Shown here: piece after piece, positions 1-8,869 of the stretch
Position numbering within the stretch: position 1 is the stretch's first letter
Layout: each line of letters starts with the position of its first letter
Origin: Hyphobacterium sp. CCMP332
Lineage (GTDB): Bacteria > Pseudomonadota > Alphaproteobacteria > Caulobacterales > Maricaulaceae
Length of the DNA: 64,000 bases
NCBI RefSeq assembly: GCF_014323565.1
Contig: NZ_CP058669.1
Location: 1,701,501 to 1,765,500 of the forward strand
Direction of reading: 5' to 3'
The notes under the pieces: model-generated
Told to the model about the DNA's origin: nothing
The model's database searches: none
What the model saw: the letters and a program-made list of their open reading frames with translations, nothing else
Made by a program: the position numbers and the translations under genes

Positions 1-489
1 GCCGTACAGCTCCGCCAGCCCGCCAGCCTGTCGCCGGGCGCAGCACTCAGCCTCGCCCTCACCATCGGTGCCGCCGTATTGTCCGCCCTGCTTCATGGCC
101 CGGCCATCCTGCTGTTTGCCAGCCTGTGGATGCTGGACATCGTACCCGCCAATCTGCCAGCCGCCGGATTTCTGCTCATCGGCTATGCCGCGTCCATGCT
201 CTGCGGCGTCGTGGCCATTCGCCGTGCGGGCTTGCGCACACGCTGGCTCGACATTGCGCGCATGCCGCTTTATTGGCCACTTCAAACATTTGCAGCCATC
301 ACCGCTCTGGTGGAATTGCGCATCCGCCCCTATTTCTGGGCCAAGACCGAACATGGATTCACCAAGGCGCCGGAGCCGGAATGTCGCTTACCCTCACCCT
401 CATCCTCCAGGCCGTATCGATTGCCGCCCTCGCGTTCTGCTTCTTCAGAACCGGCGGCGAACCCAATCCGGCAAAAGGCCCGCGCCTGA
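1..489 (+). CDS. Glycosyltransferase, C-terminal part (truncated by window start)
   Basis: Frame 1 is open from the first base, so only the C-terminal 162 residues are visible. They hold two or three hydrophobic segments and then the motif ARMPLYWPLQTFAA followed by WAKTEHGF. This order (a P-L-Y-W helix, an arginine-rich amphipathic stretch, then W-x-K-T-x-H-G) is known from the C-terminal membrane part of processive GT2 glycosyltransferases of the XagB/cellulose-synthase type, which polymerise polysaccharide at the inner membrane. The catalytic DxD part lies upstream of the window. The last 40 or so residues are Ser/Pro/Arg-rich and coincide with an overlapping gene, so they may not be a folded part of the enzyme. 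Family assignment is by motif only. Confidence 0.7.
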   Translation, partial: AVQLRQPASLSPGAALSLALTIGAAVLSALLHGPAILLFASLWMLDIVPANLPAAGFLLIGYAASMLCGVVAIRRAGLRTRWLDIARMPLYWPLQTFAAITALVELRIRPYFWAKTEHGFTKAPEPECRLPSPSSSRPYRLPPSRSASSEPAANPIRQKARA

Positions 490-593
490 TCCCGTGGACT
501 CTTTTGACAATACTGCTGTTTGCATGGAATTTGATGGTTCTCGCTCACCTCGTCTCTTTTGTCGGGATCGAGACTGGAGGACGCTGGGGCTAA
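381..593 (+). CDS. Small two-helix membrane protein, unknown function
   Basis: A 70-residue protein starting at an ATG preceded by a good ribosome binding site (GGAG, eight bases upstream). It has two hydrophobic helices, roughly residues 3-22 and 37-58, separated by a polar loop with GGEPNPAKGPRLIPW. The pattern R-L-I-P-W before a second helix carrying L-A-H-L-V is reminiscent of small uncharacterised membrane proteins in Alphaproteobacteria. It overlaps the end of the glycosyltransferase by about 109 bases in another frame, so the two are probably translated from the same message. No function can be assigned. Confidence 0.6.
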   Translation: MSLTLTLILQAVSIAALAFCFFRTGGEPNPAKGPRLIPWTLLTILLFAWNLMVLAHLVSFVGIETGGRWG

Positions 594-719
594 TATGCCG
601 CCAGGCCTGCCGATGGCCGCTTTCTGAACACGAATTCACTTGAAGCTGGCGTTAACTGCGTCATGTAGGACGCAATACACGGTCGGAATGCGTTTCCGGC
701 GAACAAATCGGGGCACACA

Positions 720-2176
<1,457 letters not shown>

Positions 2177-2180
<4 letters not shown>

Positions 2181-2860
2181 GTTCATCCCTGATCCACTGC
2201 CGGGATCTGACCCGCGTCTACAAGATGGGCGACAATGAAGTGCATGCGCTTCGCGGCGTCAGCGTGGATATCCAGCGCGGCGAATATGTTGCCATCATGG
2301 GCTCTTCCGGGTCCGGCAAGTCGACCTTCATGAACATGATCGGTGCGCTCGACCGGCCGACCTCCGGCAAGCTGGAGATCGATGGCGAAAAACTCGAGGG
2401 CATGAAGCCGGACGAACTGGCGGCCTTTCGGGGACGCCGTGTCGGCTTTGTCTTCCAGCAATTCAACCTTTTGCCGCGAACCGCGGCGGTCGATAATGCC
2501 GCCCTGCCGCTTGTCTATTCGGGTATTTCCGCTGCCGAGCGCAAACAGCGCGCCGAAGCACGCCTGAAACAGGTCGGCCTCGGCGAGCGCATGGATCACC
2601 ACCCCTCGCAGCTCTCCGGCGGTCAGCAACAGCGCGTGGCGATTGCCCGCGCCCTCGTCAATGATCCGACCATTCTCCTGGCGGATGAGCCCACCGGCGC
2701 ACTCGACACCCAGACGTCCGAGGAAATCCTGCAAATCTTCGACGCGCTGAACCGCGACGGTATGACCATTATCCTTGTCACCCACGAACAGGATGTCGCC
2801 GACCATGCGCGGCGGCAGATTGTTTTCCGTGACGGGAAAATCATCGAGGACCGGACATGA
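2177..2860 (+). CDS. ABC transporter ATP-binding protein (MacB/LolD type)
   Basis: 227-residue ATPase of the MacB/LolD class. It has a Walker A motif GSSGSGKST, Q-loop FVFQQFNLLPR, signature [15 protein letters not shown], Walker B ILLADEPTGALD and an H-loop histidine in VTHEQD. This family energises mechanotransmission-type permeases that move lipoproteins, peptides or toxins through a periplasmic adaptor. The ATG overlaps the stop of the adaptor gene (ATGA) and the stop overlaps the start of the permease, so the three subunits are almost certainly translationally coupled. In classical MacB the ATPase and permease are fused; here they are separate polypeptides. Confidence 0.95.
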
Positions 2861-4089
2861 ATATCTTTGCCGCCATTCGCGTTGCCCTGACCGCCTTGCG
2901 CGTCAACGCCCTGCGATCCGCCCTCGCCATGCTGGGCGTGGTGATCGGCGTTTCCGCCGTCATCGTCATGGTCTCGGTCACCGAAGGCGCCAGTAACGCC
3001 ATCGAGGAACAGATTGCCTCTTTCGGCGCCAACCTCCTCATCATCCGCCCGGGCTCCAGCGCCTTTGGCGGACGCCGCGGCGGGGCCGGCACAGCCACCT
3101 TCATGAATGATGAGGACGTGGAAGCGATCCGCAATGAGATCGACGGTATTGCCGCCGTGGCGGGCGAGATGTCCGGCACATCCACATTTGTCGCCGATGG
3201 CGTGAACTGGTCGACCCGGATCCAGGGCGTCCATGCCGAATATTTCGAGACACGGGACTGGTTCCCGTCATCCGGCCGCAGCTTCTATCCCGAGGAAGTC
3301 AGTTCCGGCGCGCGGGTCATCCTGATCGGTCGAACGCTCGCACGTGAACTCTACGGAGCCTCTGACCCGATCGGACAGATCATCCGGGTCGGGTCCACGC
3401 CGATGGAGATTATCGGCGTCATGTCCGAAAAGGGTCAATCCAGCTGGGGGCAGGACCAGGACGATGTGGCTCTGGCGCCGATCAACACCGTGCGTGACCG
3501 CATCCTCGGTTATGATCTGGGCGTCCGTGATCCGGTCTTCACCATCTATGCCGAAATCGACGCGTCCGCGAACGCCGACATGGTGACCGCCGATATCGAG
3601 GATCTGATGCGTCTGCGGCGCAATATCCAGCCGGGCGCGGAAGACGATTTTTCCGTCAACAATCTGGGCGAATTCATCCGCGCCCGAAACGAGACCGAAA
3701 GCCAGCTCGGCCTGCTCCTCGCCGCTGCCGCGGGCATATCCCTTCTGGTCGGCGGGATCGGCATCATGAATATCATGCTGGTCTCCACCACCGAACGCAC
3801 GCGGGAAATCGGCCTGCGTCTGGCCGTCGGCGCCAAGCGCGCGGACATCCGCAACCAGTTCCTGATTGAAAGCGTCGTTCTGTGTTTCACCGGCGGACTT
3901 CTGGGTCTGCTGATCGGGATTGGCGGTGCCGCCTATATTGAATCGCTGGACCAATTCCCCATCGAAATCCAGCCAAGTGTGGCCTTGATCGCCATCGGGG
4001 CGTCGGCGTTTGTGGGCGTTTTCTTTGGCTTTTATCCCGCACATAGGGCATCAAGACTGGATCCGATCGAGGCCCTGCGCTTCGAATAA
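2857..4089 (+). CDS. ABC transporter permease (MacB/FtsX type)
   Basis: 410-residue permease with one N-terminal transmembrane helix (about 20-45), a large periplasmic domain of the MacB_PCD type (about 50-265) and three C-terminal helices forming the FtsX-like domain. The sequence GGIGIMNIMLVS followed by TREIGLRLAVGAKRADI is the hallmark of MacB-family permeases, the latter being the coupling helix that contacts the ATPase. It is the last of three coupled genes. The predicted role is to transmit ATP-driven movement across the inner membrane to the adaptor and an outer membrane channel encoded elsewhere. Confidence 0.95.
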   Translation: MNIFAAIRVALTALRVNALRSALAMLGVVIGVSAVIVMVSVTEGASNAIEEQIASFGANLLIIRPGSSAFGGRRGGAGTATFMNDEDVEAIRNEIDGIAAVAGEMSGTSTFVADGVNWSTRIQGVHAEYFETRDWFPSSGRSFYPEEVSSGARVILIGRTLARELYGASDPIGQIIRVGSTPMEIIGVMSEKGQSSWGQDQDDVALAPINTVRDRILGYDLGVRDPVFTIYAEIDASANADMVTADIEDLMRLRRNIQPGAEDDFSVNNLGEFIRARNETESQLGLLLAAAAGISLLVGGIGIMNIMLVSTTERTREIGLRLAVGAKRADIRNQFLIESVVLCFTGGLLGLLIGIGGAAYIESLDQFPIEIQPSVALIAIGASAFVGVFFGFYPAHRASRLDPIEALRFE

Positions 4090-4108
4090 CGGCCACAAGG
4101 AGCCGAAC

Positions 4109-4813
4109 ATGATCCATCGCCGCCACTTCCTGACCGCCGCGGCGGCCGCCCTGATTGCGCCCGCCGCCGGGCACGCGCAAGGTGCCGCCCCGGGCATCCG
4201 CTCCATGCTGGTGACGGCCACACGACAGGCCACACAGCGTCTGGGCCAGCGCGACGGATTTTTTGGCGACCGTCTGGTCCGTATCCCCTTGCCGGGCCTG
4301 CTGAACACCACCCAGCGCCAGCTTCAGCCTCTGGGCCTGTCCGGCCCGCTGGATGATCTCGAATTGCGGATGAACCGCGCGGCGGAAGCAGTGATGCCGC
4401 AGGCGCGCGATCTCGTCATCAATGCGATCCGGTCGATGTCGATTTCAGATGGTCTGGGTATTCTGCAAGGCGGCGATACCGCCGCCACGCAATATCTGCG
4501 GTCCCGCACCGAAGCGCCGCTTAATGGCCTCTTGCACCCGCCCATGGAATCCACCCTCGCCGCATCAGGCGCTTACGGCGCGCTCGACAGCGCCGCCGGA
4601 CTGGTGGATCGTCAGTCCGGTATCGGCCAGCTCTTCGGCCGCAACCGCAATGCCCGGTCAACCGCACAGGATTTTCGAGGTGAGGTCACCGACTTTGCGG
4701 TTGAAAAAGCCCTTGATGGCGTATTCCATTATGTCGGCGAAGAAGAGCGCGGCATTCGCAGTAATCCGGCGGGACGTACGCGCGACATCTTGAGAGGCCT
4801 ATTCGGCCAGTAG
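4109..4813 (+). CDS. DUF4197 domain secreted protein
   Basis: 234-residue exported protein. The N-terminus has a twin-arginine-like signal (HRRHFL followed by an Ala-rich hydrophobic stretch ending AGHAQ), suggesting possible Tat export. The start was set at the ATG behind an AAGGAG ribosome binding site, which gives a complete signal peptide. The C-terminus, with VEKALDGVFHYVGEEE and a terminal RDILRGLFGQ, matches the hallmark end of the DUF4197 family, an uncharacterised periplasmic alpha-helical family of Proteobacteria. It follows the permease gene by 19 bases and could share its transcript. No biochemical function is known. Confidence 0.82.
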   Translation: MIHRRHFLTAAAAALIAPAAGHAQGAAPGIRSMLVTATRQATQRLGQRDGFFGDRLVRIPLPGLLNTTQRQLQPLGLSGPLDDLELRMNRAAEAVMPQARDLVINAIRSMSISDGLGILQGGDTAATQYLRSRTEAPLNGLLHPPMESTLAASGAYGALDSAAGLVDRQSGIGQLFGRNRNARSTAQDFRGEVTDFAVEKALDGVFHYVGEEERGIRSNPAGRTRDILRGLFGQ

Positions 4814-4833
4814 AATTAAACCGGGGGGTTACA

Positions 4834-5865
4834 ATGGCGCAGGTTCTTGTCACAGGCATCAGCGGCTTTATCGCCAAACACGTCGCGCTCCAGCTTTTAC
4901 GGGCCGGCCATGATGTGGTCGGCACGGTTCGCGATGCATCCAAGGCCGGACCGGTGAAAGATACCCTGGTACGGCATGGCGCCGATCATAACAAAATCCG
5001 CTTTGTCGAAGCTGATCTGACCGGCGATGACGGCTGGGCAGACGCGGTCGCCGGGTGTGATTACATCCAGCACCTCGCCTCGCCCTTTCCGCTGGCCCAA
5101 CCCGAGGATCGCGAAGCTCTCGTGCCCGAGGCCCGCGACGGCATGTTGCGTGTTGTGAAAGCGGGTCTGGACGCAGGCGCCAAGCGCATTGTCGTGACCT
5201 CCTCGCTGGCTGCGGTAATGTATCATCCGAAATTCAAGGGCGAGTTTGAAGCCGGGCCGGAAGCCTGGTCCGATCCCGAATGGAAAGCGCTCTCGCCCTA
5301 TATCATTTCAAAGACCCGGGCCGAGCAGGCCTTGTGGGCCTTGCTGGACGAGCGCGGGGAACGCGACCGCGCCACTGTGATCAATCCGGGTCTGGTATTG
5401 GGGCCGTCGCTCGACGAACGGATCGGCACCTCGCTGTCCGTCGTCGAAATGCTCCTGAAAGGGGCCTATCCGGCCTCGCCGCCGCTGCGCTTTCCAACGG
5501 TGGACGTGCGCGATCTGGCTGCCCTTCACGTCGCCGCCATGGACTCACCGAATACGGGCGGGCAGCGCCTGCTGGCTGCGGCGGACACCGTCTCCATGCA
5601 GGAGATGGCGCTCATCCTCGCCGATGCTTTCCCGGCTTTCGCCAAGAAAATTCCGACGAAGGAATTGCCGGCCTGGGTCGTGCGTTTGATGGCAATCTTC
5701 GACAAGAATCTGAAATCCATCACCGCCGACCTTGGCCGCAAGCGCATCGCCAAAACCGCCTATGTAACCGAGAAGACCGGCATTGCCTTCCGTCCCGCGA
5801 AGGAGGCCATCGAAGCCGCCGCGGAATCCCTGATCGAGTACGGCGTGGTGAAACCGCCGCGCTAG
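4834..5865 (+). CDS. NAD(P)-dependent extended SDR (epimerase / dihydroflavonol-reductase-like)
   Basis: 343-residue Rossmann-fold enzyme. The N-terminal dinucleotide-binding motif is TGISGFIAKHVA (GxxGxxA/G type) and the catalytic Tyr/Lys pair is in SPYIISKTRAEQAL (YxxxK). The following acidic stretch and the TVINPGLVLGP region match the dihydroflavonol-4-reductase / aldehyde-reductase branch of extended SDRs, which reduce carbonyls with NADPH. The exact substrate cannot be read from sequence. The gene ends in a 4-base overlap with the convergent TauE-family gene. A GGGGG ribosome binding site precedes the ATG. Confidence 0.88.
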   Translation: MAQVLVTGISGFIAKHVALQLLRAGHDVVGTVRDASKAGPVKDTLVRHGADHNKIRFVEADLTGDDGWADAVAGCDYIQHLASPFPLAQPEDREALVPEARDGMLRVVKAGLDAGAKRIVVTSSLAAVMYHPKFKGEFEAGPEAWSDPEWKALSPYIISKTRAEQALWALLDERGERDRATVINPGLVLGPSLDERIGTSLSVVEMLLKGAYPASPPLRFPTVDVRDLAALHVAAMDSPNTGGQRLLAAADTVSMQEMALILADAFPAFAKKIPTKELPAWVVRLMAIFDKNLKSITADLGRKRIAKTAYVTEKTGIAFRPAKEAIEAAAESLIEYGVVKPPR

Positions 5866-6665
5866 CCCGGTGGCATGGCGTGATAGAGGGTCCGCAACCC
5901 GTCCACGGCGACCATCACACCGACCGATATGACGATGCCGGAAAAGACGTAATTCAGGGCCCGCTTGCGTACGGAGAGGGCTTTCGACGCCCAGCTGCCG
6001 GCGATGCCGCCCAGCACGCCGCCGAGAATGAACAGTATGGCAATACGCCAGACGATCAGACCCGAGACCGCATAGCTGGCCGCAGTGGCAGAACCGAACG
6101 CGGTCACCGAGACCAGCGAAGATCCGATGGCGTTCAGGAGCGGCATGGACGTCGCCACGATCAGTCCGGGCACGACCAGAAAACCGCCGCCAATGCCGAA
6201 AAAGCCCGACAGCCCGCCGACCACAAATCCGGACCCGGCGAGGCGCGGCGCAACCTTCCAGGTCAGGCGCACATCACCATTTCCGCCCGAGCGCGGCCGC
6301 AACATCAATACGCCAACGACAATCATCAGCAGACCAAACAGCCCCAGCAGCAATTCACCGTCCACCTGCTGGCCAAGAAAGGCGCCTGCTGCGGCTCCGA
6401 AAACACCGGCCGCCGCAAACACCAGCGCGCATTGCCATTTCAAATTCCCCGCCCGGGCATGGGTGAGGAGATTGAAGAGCGCACTCGCCGCAACGGCCAG
6501 AGCCCCCGTCCCGATGGCGAGGTGCGGACTGCCAATACGGACCACATAGACCAGAAGCGGCACGGCGAGGATCGACCCGCCACCGCCGATCAGGCCGAGG
6601 ATGAATCCGACCAGCGTGCCGGAAAAGACCGAAAGAATGTCCTGAAGCATGTGCGGATCAGCCAC
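5862..6665 (-). CDS. TauE/SafE family anion exporter
   Basis: 267-residue polytopic membrane protein with about eight hydrophobic helices. The Gly-rich motif FILGLIGGGGSILAVPLLVY at the N-terminus and the repeat-like FFGIGGGFLVVPGLI in the second half are the signature of the TauE/SafE (DUF81) family, whose members export sulfite, sulfoacetate or related anions. The first possible start is a GTG that overlaps the stop of a short upstream ORF by eight bases; an ATG five codons downstream is an alternative. The neighbourhood gives no substrate. Confidence 0.9.
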   Translation of the reverse strand: MADPHMLQDILSVFSGTLVGFILGLIGGGGSILAVPLLVYVVRIGSPHLAIGTGALAVAASALFNLLTHARAGNLKWQCALVFAAAGVFGAAAGAFLGQQVDGELLLGLFGLLMIVVGVLMLRPRSGGNGDVRLTWKVAPRLAGSGFVVGGLSGFFGIGGGFLVVPGLIVATSMPLLNAIGSSLVSVTAFGSATAASYAVSGLIVWRIAILFILGGVLGGIAGSWASKALSVRKRALNYVFSGIVISVGVMVAVDGLRTLYHAMPPG

Positions 6666-6735
6666 CGAACATCACCGGCATGTTCAGCCCGTTGATAGAA
6701 ACGTCATTTGTGATCAGGTCGCTCGCGGCTTTCAT
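6658..6735 (-). CDS. Short ORF (25 codons) overlapping the TauE-family start
   Basis: An ATG with a strong ribosome binding site (GGGGGA, five bases upstream) opens a 25-residue ORF with sequence beginning MKAASDLITND and ending NMPVMFGG. Its stop lies across the GTG start of the TauE/SafE gene, with an eight-base overlap. This geometry is typical of translational coupling, either as a leader peptide or a genuine microprotein. There is no recognisable domain and no transmembrane helix. The case rests only on the ribosome binding site and the overlap. Confidence 0.4.
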   Translation of the reverse strand: MKAASDLITNDVSINGLNMPVMFGG

Positions 6736-6765
6736 GCATCCCCCACTGATTGAACTTCTGTCATT

Positions 6766-7650
6766 CTAGTGGCTGCGGTCCAGCAAGTCTTTCAGATATT
6801 TCTGGTATTCGGTTTTCGGGCTTTCATCGACCAGCTCGGCCAGTCCCGCCCGGTCGATAAAGCCCATGCGGAAGGCGATCTCTTCCGGACAGGCCACTTT
6901 CAGCCCCGTGCGTTCTTCAACGACCTTGATGAATTGCCCGGCTTCGAACAGGTCGGCATGGGTGCCGCCATCCAGCCAGGCCACGCCCCGCCCGATGGTT
7001 TTCACATTCAGATCCCCGCGCTCCATATAGGCGCGATTGACGTCGGTGATTTCCAGCTCGCCCCGGCCGGACGGCTTCAGCTCCCAGGCAATGTCGAGCA
7101 CATCGGGATCATAGAAATAGATACCTGGCACGGCGAGTTTCGATTTTGGCTTCTCCGGCTTTTCCTCAAGCGAAATGGCGCGGCCATCCTCACCCAGTTC
7201 AACCACACCGAAGGCCGAAGGGTCAGCGACTTCATAGCCGAAAATCGTGGCGCCCTTTTCCTGCGTCGCGGCTTCCTTGATGCGCTTGGACAAGCCATCG
7301 CCATAGAAAATATTGTCGCCGAGAATGAGCGCAATATTGTGCCCCTGAAGCTCGTTGGCAGCGACCCGGAAGCCTTCGGCGATGCCGCCGGGCTTGTTCT
7401 GGGCCACATATTCGAATTTGAGACCCCATTTTTTGCCATCCCCCAAAAGGGATTGGATTTGCGGAATCGATTCCGGATTGGAGACGATAACAAATTCGCG
7501 CACACCGCCCAGCATCAGCGTGGTCAGCGGATAATAGATCATCGGCTTGTCGAAAACCGGCAACAAGTGCTTGTTCACGGCATGCGTCAGCGGATAGAGG
7601 CGGCTGCCTGTGCCGCCGGCCAGAATGAGGCCTTTCCACTTCGATGTCAT
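6766..7650 (-). CDS. rfbA: Glucose-1-phosphate thymidylyltransferase
   Basis: 294-residue nucleotidyltransferase that joins glucose-1-phosphate to dTTP to give dTDP-glucose, the first step to dTDP-rhamnose and related sugars. The N-terminal nucleotide-binding loop is LAGGTGSRLYPLT, followed by VFDKPMIYYPL and the Mg-binding ALILGDNIFYG; the length is normal for RfbA/RmlA. The start at the ATG behind GGAGAC gives the conserved N-terminus. It lies 13 bases downstream of rfbB and is surely cotranscribed with it. rfbC and rfbD, needed to reach dTDP-rhamnose, are not in this window. Confidence 0.96.
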   Translation of the reverse strand: MTSKWKGLILAGGTGSRLYPLTHAVNKHLLPVFDKPMIYYPLTTLMLGGVREFVIVSNPESIPQIQSLLGDGKKWGLKFEYVAQNKPGGIAEGFRVAANELQGHNIALILGDNIFYGDGLSKRIKEAATQEKGATIFGYEVADPSAFGVVELGEDGRAISLEEKPEKPKSKLAVPGIYFYDPDVLDIAWELKPSGRGELEITDVNRAYMERGDLNVKTIGRGVAWLDGGTHADLFEAGQFIKVVEERTGLKVACPEEIAFRMGFIDRAGLAELVDESPKTEYQKYLKDLLDRSH

Positions 7651-7663
7651 GGCGTGTCTCCTG

Positions 7664-8704
7664 TTAGCGCCCAAGTCCGAGCCGGGCGATTTCCGCCGGA
7701 TCACGCGACAGCCAGTCCGGGTTGGCCAGATACCAGTCAACCGTTTCCGACAGGCCCTTGTCCAGTGTGACGCTCGGTGCCCAGCCAAGTTCTGACTGCG
7801 CGCGCTGGCTGTCGACAGCATACCGCAAATCATGGCCCGGACGATCGGCGACGAAGCGGATCTGGTCTTCATACGCATTGGCCGCAGGGCGCTTCTCGTC
7901 GAGCAGGCGGCAGAGCGTGCGGACAAGGTCGATATTCGTGCGCTCCGCATCGCCGCCGAAATTGTATTTGCGACCGATCTCGCCTGAATCGGCGGCCACC
8001 ATCAGGCCGGCGACATGGTCGGCGACATAGAGCCAGTCGCGAATGTTCTCGCCCTTGCCGTAGACCGGGATATCACCACCGGACAATGCTGTGCGGATGA
8101 CCGTCGGGATCAGCTTTTCCGGATGCTGGTACGGCCCATAATTATTCGAGCAATTGGTGATGATCACCGGCAGGCCGTAAGTCTCGACCCAGGCCCGGGC
8201 GAGGTGATCCGCTCCGGCCTTTGACGCCGCATAGGGGCTGTTGGGCGCATAGGGCGTGTCTTCGGCAAAGGCCGGATCGCCAAAGCCGAGTGTGCCATAG
8301 ACCTCGTCAGTGGAGACATGGATAAAGCGAAAGGCCGCGCGCGCCATCTCGTCCAGCCCGCGCCAGTGCATCAGTGCGGCATCCAGCATGATCGAGGTGC
8401 CGACAAGATTGGTGGTCACGAAAATGCCCGGCCCGTCGATGGAGCGGTCGACATGGCTTTCCGCCGCAAGATGGAAGATACGGTCCGGATTGAAGCCCGA
8501 CATCGCGGCACCGACAATGTCGGCATCGGCAACATCGCCCCGGCGGAATTGATAATTGGGAAGGCCTGCAACCGCGGCGACGGACCGCTCGTCCCCGGCA
8601 TAGGTCAGGGCATCGAGGTTCAGAACGTCATGCCCCTCGGCCACCAGCCTGCGAACCAGTGCCGACCCGATGAAACCGCAACCGCCCGTTACAAGAATGC
8701 GCAT
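7664..8704 (-). CDS. rfbB: dTDP-glucose 4,6-dehydratase
   Basis: 346-residue extended SDR that converts dTDP-glucose to dTDP-4-keto-6-deoxyglucose, the common precursor of rhamnose and other deoxysugars. It has the NAD-binding motif VTGGCGFIGSALV at the very start, the active site THVSTDEVYG-like element (here HVSTDEVYG), and the catalytic SPYAASKAGADHL with Tyr and Lys. The start chosen puts the Rossmann motif four residues from the N-terminus, as in the family. It is the first gene of the rfbB-rfbA pair. The products probably feed surface polysaccharide synthesis. Confidence 0.96.
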   Translation of the reverse strand: MRILVTGGCGFIGSALVRRLVAEGHDVLNLDALTYAGDERSVAAVAGLPNYQFRRGDVADADIVGAAMSGFNPDRIFHLAAESHVDRSIDGPGIFVTTNLVGTSIMLDAALMHWRGLDEMARAAFRFIHVSTDEVYGTLGFGDPAFAEDTPYAPNSPYAASKAGADHLARAWVETYGLPVIITNCSNNYGPYQHPEKLIPTVIRTALSGGDIPVYGKGENIRDWLYVADHVAGLMVAADSGEIGRKYNFGGDAERTNIDLVRTLCRLLDEKRPAANAYEDQIRFVADRPGHDLRYAVDSQRAQSELGWAPSVTLDKGLSETVDWYLANPDWLSRDPAEIARLGLGR

Positions 8705-8819
8705 ATACAGCTGTCCCCGTGACCTGCTGCAGGCAGAAAACAGGCCCGCGCCCGAAAGGCAACCGCCCACTGCATTTTTGATATCAGGCGGACGTCGGTC
8801 AACGTCTCGATTCTGCGCC

Positions 8820-8848
8820 AAAAAAAGGCCCGGCGCAGCGGCCGGGCC
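8820..8848 (-). terminator. Intrinsic terminator of the first M13 peptidase gene
   Basis: On the minus strand an 8-bp GC stem (GGCCCGGC with GCCGGGCC, six-base loop) is followed directly by seven T residues. It lies 22 bases after the peptidase stop codon and shields rfbB from read-through. Confidence 0.92.
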
Positions 8849-8869
8849 TTCTTCAGCGTTGAGTTTCGC

